Source: Cymbomonas tetramitiformis
Taxonomy: Eukaryota > Chlorophyta > Pyramimonadophyceae > Pyramimonadales > Pyramimonadaceae
Assembly: GCA_001247695.2 (NCBI GenBank)
Contig: LGRX02014079.1
Span: 1-64,000, forward strand
Reading direction: 5' to 3'
Length of the DNA stretch: 64,000 nt
This document shows, piece after piece, positions 56,985 to 64,000 of this stretch (its first letter is position 1; every line of letters starts with the position of its first letter). Position numbers and translations under genes: made by a program. The notes beneath the pieces are model-generated. The model ran no database searches, had not been told where the DNA came from, and saw only the letters and a program-made list of their open reading frames with translations.

Positions 56985-58110
56985 TGGTCGAATCTCAATC
57001 GGTGGGTGTAGCCACCACCCATCTATTCTAGAAAACAATTCTTCTCGATGCGGGCAACAAAAATATCATAAGTCACGTGTATGGTACAAGCAATGGTATA
57101 AGAACCCCGATCTTCACATTTTTTATAATCATTGTATGTTACATTATTACACAGTGGTTGTTACATTCCATATGTATTCTATTCAATCGTGCATTATGAC
57201 TACTGTGGTTACACTATTGAACTTAATACCCCGCAACGCCATAAATAGTTTAATAAAATCAATAGGGAATTCATGCCTCAAGGACATTAATTATATCATT
57301 ATTATTTATTGTTTGTTGACCTTGAAGCTATATATATATATATATATCGACTATTTGTTATTGACTATTGCATGCATACGTCCGAACCCCATTAATTATT
57401 ATTTCTACTATCACATTATTGTTACTGTACACCGCACTTCAGTATTTAGGGTTTTAATCAAGGCACTTACTGTACAGTAATCGGTTTGGGCTTTGGGGAT
57501 AGATCATCGATTGATTTCGATATATTATGATACTTCAAGAAAAGACAGGAATATACATACGTAAACATACATATTATACGTAAATATACACCTAAGCTGC
57601 TGACGATAGACGCCTGTGGCAGCTTATCCAAGCGTCGACGCTTGACCAACATGTCACCAATGGTGACTCTCACACATTGGCATGGCCCTTGAATGCCCCT
57701 AACCCGACAAATAAGGCAGTCCTGGGCGACCTGTGCACCTTCACTCATTTTGATTTTCAAGTTCTGAAATTTGTGCCGCCTGTGCAATTGTTTACCGTGA
57801 TTGCCGTTACCTGGAGACTCTCCAGCTGGACGTGGAGAGTTGTCGACTGTTTGTCAACTGTTTATTTATTTTGTCGATTGTCGATTGTCGCACGATATGC
57901 GGTGGAATCATTATATAATTTCCGAACTATTCACTGTTTATTGTTGTTCGCACGATCAATGAGCATCAGGATATTTATTTAACTACTATCGATTTGTTGG
58001 ACAGTTGTCATCACTAGGAGTTAATTAGTTTTTATCAATTGTCGTCCGATGAAAGAAAAATCAACGATTAATTTGATAAAAGGAAGTTCAATAGTGTAAC
58101 CACAGTAATC
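56985..58110. other. AT-rich stretch without a clear gene
   Basis: It has an (AT)n tract at about 57330-57346 and short frames only. A minus-strand frame at 57640-57787 contains CLICRVRGIQGPCQC but has no other support. Confidence 0.4.
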
Positions 58111-58114
58111 GTGA

Positions 58115-58420
58115 CTAATCGTGCAGGGATCCCGCCGACGGATCCGAATCGGTTGAGTCGTCTAAATGATGGCCCCATTCCGAATCTGTGTCCTCGTGAG
58201 CTTCTTCAAGCTCAATCACACTATCGCAAGCCTCCCGATCGACACAGATGTAGCGGTGTGGCATATCTCGGTCATTGCAACGTTCAAGAACTGTCCTTTG
58301 AGAACCGCAATCATGGCAACAAGCCCAGGTGTATAAGCGAGCATAAAATATATTGTCATCTCCATCATAGGTAACTTGATTGCGAAACCAGCCGTTGCAC
58401 CAGTGGCTACTGCCCAGTGG
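58115..58420 (-). pseudogene. Family member split by a transposon
   Basis: On the minus strand, HWCNGWFRNQVTYDGDDN, CCHDCGSQR and PHRYICVDREACD are in one frame ending at a TAG (58115-58117). This is the C-terminal half of the family seen at 60569-60985. At the codons for HHWAWCN the gene is broken by the element at about 58405-60110, and a trace of the matching 5' side (ATCATGGCCTGGTG on minus) lies near 60095-60110. Confidence 0.6.
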
Positions 58421-60110
58421 TACTAGTCATAGTACCAGAATCGAATCTGGTACTATCACAAGTACCAAGACGCTAGAATTTTTTTTGATGTCCTCCTCCA
58501 TCCTGATGGTGATATCCATGATATACCATTACCTTAACGACCCAAACTGAGTTGTATTATGCCCCATTGGTCCATAGGTTACGTGTAGCCCTCCCAGTGG
58601 ATGCATATTGCCAACAAGGTGGAGTTTTGTGTTACACAATGGTGTCTCACTTGTCTTCGAAATCATGGCGCTACTTTCGGATTTCTTTTTCAACAGACTT
58701 GGGATTCTATTCAACCCAGCGATGGCTCAAATTGAAGCTGTATAACATGGCCAATGATGGATGTGAGCATGGGGCAGTTGGCATACTGCCCGTCGCTGAA
58801 ACTGCGACATGCTAAACATCCCATCTCCACCAAATGGTCCAACTCAAGATTCCTTAAGTATGAGGGCTATCGTCGATTTTGGAGCCTAGTCGTGGCACTA
58901 AAGCTACGAAATAAGTACAGTGCCCACGCGTTTTTAAGCAACAACCAAATTCGATCCAGCGGCCAGCGGGTCATTGCTTATACTGAAATCGGCAGATTTT
59001 CCAGCGGGCAGCGAAATCGATTCAAATTCGATTGCTTAAATCGCTCTAATTAGGCAGTAGCGGATGTGCTTTCGCAGCCGATAGAATTGCTTGTTGCGGG
59101 ATTCCGAAGGACAATCGCAGGTGCACAGCGTTGCCAATTGCTCAAACCCCGGAATCGAAAGGTCGGTGGTCTGACTCCTCCGCTCCCTGAGAATTGCTTA
59201 TGCGGGTGACTTTTTCGTGGCATTCAATGTTCCGCAGGCATATAAAAATGGAATTTCGGCATTATAGCATAGACTCGCTCATAACCTAGTGCTAGATCCG
59301 TCGCAATGCAATTTCCCGCGAAAACTCCGGCGGATTAAGCAATTTCCAGCGAAATTTTTAGCGGATTAAGCAATTTCCAGCGACTGCTAATAACGGCGCT
59401 GGAATTGCTTACGGCACATATGCCAAATTCCAGCGGTTTTGCAAACGCTGAAAATTGCTTAAATTTTCGGAATTCCAGCGCTGGTTGCTTATTTTGAAGT
59501 TGCTTAAAAACGCGTGGGCACTGTATATTATAACGTCGGATCGCCTCACCAGCGTTTATGACATCAAAAGTAAACCCATATGTCGATTTTTCAAGACCTT
59601 TACATGCATGAGAAGTTGCCGTACTTGGACTCTACACATGGAACTTAAGTACGAAACCGCTCCCGATATTACTACAAAAAATGCTGAGAGGTCATTTTAT
59701 CACACCCTTGGGTGTTATCGAATCCCAATACTGGCGTTAAAGACGTTCAAATGGCACAACGCATGACGACCACTTAGGATACATCCCAATAATGAAATTT
59801 GACATCATGCATGCCACCTCGTGGCCACATAGCGTGCCCTTTTAAGTCACCGCGCGCTTGGTACTTGTGACAGTACCAGAAAATTTAATTAATTTTATGG
59901 CGTTACACCCCCCAAAAGCACACCGCACATACACATACCTAAAGTTCACGAGAGTACATTTCAGCATCAATAACAATTCAAAAGGGTCCTAAATGATTTT
60001 TCAAAACCTTCATGGGACTCATACACCCCATCTAGTGCCCATAATAAAGCATACATTTTGGTACTTGTGACAGTACCATACCACCGGGCAGTAGCCACCA
60101 GGCCATGATC
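58405..60110. mobile_element. Inverted-repeat element inserted in a family gene
   Basis: GTGGCTACTGCCCAGTGGTA at about 58408 and its near reverse complement at about 60080-60102 form the ends. Just inside both ends are TGGTACT-type palindromes (GGTACTTGTGACAGTACC at about 59862 and 60060, and similar at 58423-58470). Possible target duplication is CCTGGTG/CACTGGTG-like, not exact. Interior frames are short and unrecognised, and it contains a second MITE. Confidence 0.55.
58918..59523. mobile_element. Tc1/mariner-like MITE (606 bp)
   Basis: Perfect 24-bp inverted ends beginning CAGTGCCCACGCGTTTTTAA are flanked by TA on both sides (58916-58917 and 59524-59525). The interior is rich in GCAATTTCCAGCG and AATTGCTTA words. 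No coding sequence is recognised. Confidence 0.88.
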
Positions 60111-60234
60111 GCTTGCAACGACACGGAAACGAACGTACACCTTTTAATGCTTCCGGTAACAGATGGTCCTGCAAAGGCAAATGAATGACAGGAGTTATGC
60201 GTCAGAAACCCGAGATCACGACGACATTATGACC
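59880..60234. other. No recognisable gene
   Basis: It holds the right end of the inverted-repeat element (to about 60110). Sequence from there to the hairpin at 60235 shows no coding signal. Confidence 0.4.
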
Positions 60235-60426
60235 GCACAGAGGTCACCTATGGTAGCATTACGAAGTACAATCGAGGTCTTACTGACAACACCTTCGACT
60301 AGACGTGAAGAATTACAATCGCTGACCTATCGATTGTAATTCTTCACGTCTAGTCGAAGGTGTTGTCAGTAAGACCTCGATTGTGCTTCGTAATGCTAGC
60401 AACACTTCTATAGGTGACCTCTGTGC
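60235..60426. repeat. Long near-perfect hairpin
   Basis: The arms 60235-60321 and 60331-60426 are reverse complements, with only one mismatch in the inner 66 pairs and a small asymmetric insertion further out; the loop is nine bases (60322-60330). It may be a foldback-type MITE or an assembly palindrome. Confidence 0.9.
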
Positions 60427-60568
60427 CGCATCGGAAAAGGAGAAAGTGGCCGTGGGCTGTCATCAGGTGGGTGGCTCTCAGAATGGTAGGAGGTGACAGG
60501 GGTGGCACGATGGTGAGCGAAAGCAAGAAATGAAGGCTGTGTAAGAGGTATTGAGCTTTATTTATACC

Positions 60569-60985
60569 TTAGTCGGAGTCGGAGGACAGCAACTCTGGGA
60601 TTTCGGTATCATCGGTATCCTGCCAGAACTCGCAACTCGCGCGGTCGACACATATGTATCGATGTGGGTAAGTCACTCGCATAACAAGTGAATCTGACCG
60701 TCCGCAATCATCGCAACAGGGCCGGTCGTATACACGATCATAGACGAATTCGTTACCATCAGCGTCATAGTCAAGGAGGTTGCGAAACCAACCGTTGCAC
60801 CAGGCCCAATGGTGATCATATAACCATCGTCGGTGGAATTCGTTTATACTGCGATAAAAATTCATACCGGAAATCCAACTAGTCCGATTAAAGTAGGACG
60901 CCTCATTGACTCTTAAGCCGCCGACGTCGTCGTTCACAATTCTCCGAGGATGAAAAAAAAAACGCGCAAGTGTCACAGGAAACAC
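60569..60985 (-). CDS. Family member, C-terminal two thirds
   Basis: The frame shows YDHHWAWCNGWFRN, DRPCCDDCGRSD, PHRYICVDRASCEFW and an acidic tail ending ELLSSDSD. It matches the C-terminal part of the family at 58115 and, more distantly, 56385. The first Met in frame (MFPVTLARFFFHPRR) corresponds to WMPVTLAHYFYELRD in the middle of the copy at 56385, so the N-terminus is missing or lies in another exon; a poly-A run near 60955 could hide a frameshift. Confidence 0.55.
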   Translation of the reverse strand: MFPVTLARFFFHPRRIVNDDVGGLRVNEASYFNRTSWISGMNFYRSINEFHRRWLYDHHWAWCNGWFRNLLDYDADGNEFVYDRVYDRPCCDDCGRSDSLVMRVTYPHRYICVDRASCEFWQDTDDTEIPELLSSDSD

Positions 60986-61589
60986 AACAATTTCTGAGGT
61001 AAATGTGCCAGGGATATCGGGGCATGTAATGCGTACTCGTGTTTCAAGGGCCCACAGAAATGTCCACTACCCGGCCTTGGGTACATCGGGATGTACCCAA
61101 GGTCACTTGTACATCCTTGGGTCGTGCATGCAAGATTTGTGTCCGATGGCCTTATGGTTGATAAGACATGTCCTCAAGACTTCCCTTCAGATATACAACC
61201 ACTCGCTTTGAGCAATTTCGATCATTTGGGTGATTTTCATATGGTATCATAGTTGTCAATTTGCAGGTTTATAGTGGTTTGTAGTTAACAATTTTGCTGG
61301 GTACATACCTTGGGTACATCGACCTTTAGGTACATTTATGGGTGGTGTAAAAGGTCGATTCAAAATTTGGAGACCCATGTTGAAAAGTTCACGAGCTGCG
61401 CTTTCTGAAGTGTCATGTCAAAAATTGCATCCGACTTCATCTTCACCGAGCAAAATGGCTTCAAAGTTAAGCAACGTTTCTTGATCACGAACGAAACATG
61501 TGGAAATAATTATTCAGCAAGGGGTATGGTCGCCATAGTGGTGCAGTGCGCGGCCGTCCATGTCCCATCTCGAACATACGTGTCAAATG
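60986..61589. other. No recognisable gene
   Basis: GTACATC/GATGTACCC words recur (61080, 61300, 61680) as short palindromes such as TTGGGTACATCGGGATGTAC followed by CCAA. Nothing else is recognised. Confidence 0.45.
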
Positions 61590-61847
61590 TTATATTTCCA
61601 TCCTCGACGATGACTTGAGGCCAAAGTGCGGTGTCATGGATGTCAATATGGTGCATGATATGTCGAAAATGCTTGGGTACATGGGGATGTACCCAAGAAG
61701 GCTGGGGTACATCGCAATGTACCGCAGGGTAGTGGACAGAAATCGTTCTTCTACCCATGCGTGCAAAAAGCATTCCTCGCGGGAACGGCGTCTTTCCCGG
61801 ATGGCGGGAAGCACAAAACGGAAAAGGACAATGTAGTAGTCTGGCAT
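61590..61847 (-). pseudogene. N-terminal fragment of a family member
   Basis: MPDYYIVLFRFVLPAIRERR followed by REECFLHAWVEERFL matches the N-terminus of the protein at 56385. The match then stops and the frame runs into unrelated repeat sequence rich in GTACATC words. Downstream sequence (61855-61930) again shares the family 5' flank (GGTAGGAGGTGG, GTGAGCGAAAGC). Confidence 0.6.
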
Positions 61848-62102
61848 CTGGGTGTGTCGCTCACTGGTAGGAGGTGGGGTCTATCGTGAGCGAAAGCGAG
61901 AAATGAATGCTGATGAAGAGATAGGCAGGCTTTATAATGCGTGACATTTTACATACCAAGCATGCGTATAGGCATAGCATGAGTCATACAATGAGTGCAA
62001 GGAAATCAAACGTGGTAATACCACGATAGTTCAACATTAGATATTCACAATATATACTATTGTTTGACAACTCCTATATACAAGTTCATCGGACTGATCG
62101 AG
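61848..62102. other. Spacer between gene family and transposase-like gene
   Basis: It contains the shared flank of the multigene family (to about 61930) and AT-rich sequence, with no gene. Confidence 0.4.
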
Positions 62103-64000
62103 TTATTCACACATCTGGTCGTCATCATCGGACAAGGACGACAAAGAGGCTTCCTCGTCCGAACTCTCACCCTCTTCAGCCTCCGCGTTCTCTTTATCCT
62201 CTTTATCCTCTAATGGCATGATTGCGTCGCGCAGTAAGAGTTTGGGTGTTCTATGCTGGGGTGGCTCAAAGCTCTTTGACATGTCGCTGGCGATGACTCG
62301 TTTGACCAACAAGTCATATTGCTCACCCGGGATCCATCGCTGTGTGCTTGCATTGATCTTTCGGCGCTCCTCTTCCGTGTCCCAGTCCCATGCTACGAAT
62401 ACTTCGCTTGGTGTATACGGCGCCACCTGCTTGGTACGTTGATGCAGCCGGAAACTTTCAGGTTTCGATGCCTTCTCCTTCGAAAGCCGGGAGTCTGTAT
62501 TCTGGGCCTCCTTTTGGGAGGCGCTCGTGAGCTTAAATGTACCACAAGTCAACCACCGCAAACATTTTTCTCCTGCACCAGAAAGAAGATACAAGAGGTA
62601 TTAGATTGACATAAAACGTTGTGATGTTAAAAGCAGGTTGCGCGCGCAATCACATCAACAAACATTTCTCACCTTTCTCATTTAGCAGCTGCTCTTGTAC
62701 CTCACAAAGGTACAGATATCTCGACCATCCTCGGCTCCTTCCAAGAGCGATACGAAACGGGTATTCCATCCGGGCAGTCTTCTCGGATTCGGGAGCAATT
62801 GCAATCAACACAGCCATGCTACCTTTCTTCATCTTGCTGTAGCTCACATCGTAGTCCGGGCCGTCAGTTTCTCCCAGAATGTATTGCGCAAGATGATCTC
62901 GAGCTCGTCTTCCAATGGTATTTTTTTGTGCCCCGATGTAGATACATTAGGACGAGGTACTGGGCGCACGTGAACCGCTACGGAGTCCCGAAGGCCCTGC
63001 ACGTAATCAGCCAGTTGTGCATCCGTGTATCCACGTTCAATACCATTCGTATCAGCCATTGGCTCATCGACAATCAGTACTTCCGCATCTCGCCCGTTCG
63101 CGCTCAAACCACCCGAAGGAGCAGGCATCATGGGTCCAGTAACCTCAAAGGGAGCCTCGTGCAGCACCCACGTTGTCTTCTCTTTTAGTTCGAACGTTCC
63201 TGTCGCAATGTCACGTTGCATTTGAACATACCCTTCAAGAAAAGTATTTGCGCGCTTGGCTAGAAATTGAAGCCGTTCCGCCTCCTCGGTGGTTGCGACA
63301 TCTGCAAAACAAAAACCCGAGAAACTGAGAAGGCCACTTACATTTGAAATATGACAAATCAAATCGTAATCGCTAGCAGTGCAGTGCTTACCTCGAATGC
63401 ATAAGCAAAGATTCCTCTGGCATTGAATGACAAGATCCTCGATCTCTTTCAATGGTTTGCTCGTAGACTTCCTGGAAGTCGCAAGTTGCTTCGCTTGTTT
63501 CCGTGCGCTCAATTCGTTAATGGATTTAGGCTCGACAAAGCATGGTGAGCCCTCGGGCAGGCTGCTCTTAAATGCCTTCACCCCACCTTCCTTTGGAAGC
63601 CAGACTGTATCGAATGAATAACGTTTCGCCTGCACTAACACGTCGCCTGTGGGCCCAGAAAAAATCTTGAATGCGTGTTGGAAGCTGACATCGCGCACTT
63701 CGTTATAGCATCCATGCATCCAGCCCTTGATATCGTGCACCTCATCGATCAGTTGACATTCCGGAACTACTCCATCCTTAAAGCAGTTCCTAGCCACCTC
63801 CATCAAATGCTCGATGTCCCAAACGTTCAGCCTCCTCAAAGCCACAGAAAACCTTGAAAACATCTGATCGATATTTTCGTGTGTATGTCCCACGATCAAA
63901 TAGTTGATCTTCACCTTGCGGAATACCCCACGTTTGACCAGCATGGCACAATAAGCAATCAGGAAGTGGCTCTTATTGCTGCTTACATTGTCCAATTGTA
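62103..64000 (-). CDS. Transposase-like protein with VGHTHENIDQ motif (DUF7869-like), 5' end outside window
   Basis: The frame enters from the right end. It shows MDNVSSNKSHFLIAYCAMLV and NYLIVGHTHENIDQMFSRFS, the D-N ... GHTHE-(D/N)-IDQ-x-FS signature of transposase-like proteins (DUF7869 family) found in many eukaryotes. An 90-base intron (63302-63391, GTAAGC ... TTGCAG) keeps the frame. Another intron is 62573-62672 (GTGAGA ... GTGCAG). The last exon 62103-62572 encodes a Lys-rich linker, a WDWDTEEERR stretch and an acidic Ser/Glu-rich tail ending DDDDQMCE. Between the two there is one apparent frameshift near 62880 (ILRNTFW to YILGETDGPDYDV), so the copy may be damaged. Probably part of a DNA transposon. 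Confidence 0.65.

Noticed and set aside
57136..57480. ORF with Ile/Tyr-rich product
   Set aside because: It is driven by the (AT)n tract and AT-rich composition.

Overview
This is nuclear DNA from a eukaryote, most likely a flagellated alga or other protist. Genes are split by short GT-AG introns, many LTR retrotransposons and MITEs are present, and there are traces of doublecortin and ASH/MSP-like (cilium-type) proteins and FIST proteins. I cannot name the species. A 937-base N gap (12073-13009) shows this is a scaffold. Several frameshifts fall in or near homopolymers, so some breaks may be assembly errors rather than decay.

Layout. 1-3.4 kb: an apparent transposon with inverted ends, carrying one clean three-exon gene of unknown function and swarms of AGAAGAC/GTCTTCT words in its ends and introns. 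3.7-6.2 kb: solo LTRs, a Ty3/gypsy integrase fragment split by a hAT-type MITE, and a tRNA-like remnant. 7.0-9.6 kb: a broken DNA methyltransferase fragment next to a retrotransposon gag whose zinc knuckle is interrupted by another hAT-type MITE. 9.8-15.0 kb: three LTR elements nested inside one another, each with its own 5-bp target duplication. 15.7-26.6 kb: a GC-rich genic island with a small minus-strand gene and, divergently, a candidate ten-kilobase doublecortin-repeat gene whose introns hold minisatellites. 26.6-34.6 kb: mostly sequence in which I see nothing, with a fragment of an ASH/MSP-like gene. 34.6-42.4 kb: two complete LTR retrotransposons, one with a Tc1/mariner-like MITE that itself contains a hAT-type MITE. 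42.9-44.3 kb: an intronless FIST-domain gene. 45.4-48.1 kb: a TPR pseudogene and tandem repeats.

48.2-55.4 kb is the most interesting region. A nine-or-more-exon minus-strand gene appears to fuse a ParB-like N-terminal domain to an N6/N4-type DNA methyltransferase (DVPWG and DPFMGTG motifs). It is divergent from a two-exon gene with Cys/His motifs. The introns and intergenic DNA of only this region carry at least thirteen perfect copies of the 12-bp palindrome GTCATCGATGAC and several near copies, none in exons. 55.4-61.9 kb holds a local multigene family of about 200-residue proteins with Cys-pair motifs, several copies broken by transposons. 62.1 kb to the end is a multi-exon transposase-like gene (VGHTHENIDQ motif) running off the window.

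Overall the window reads as layers of mobile elements around a few host genes. A recurring theme is that two separate gene-bearing units each have their own short self-complementary word, peppered through noncoding DNA and missing from exons.
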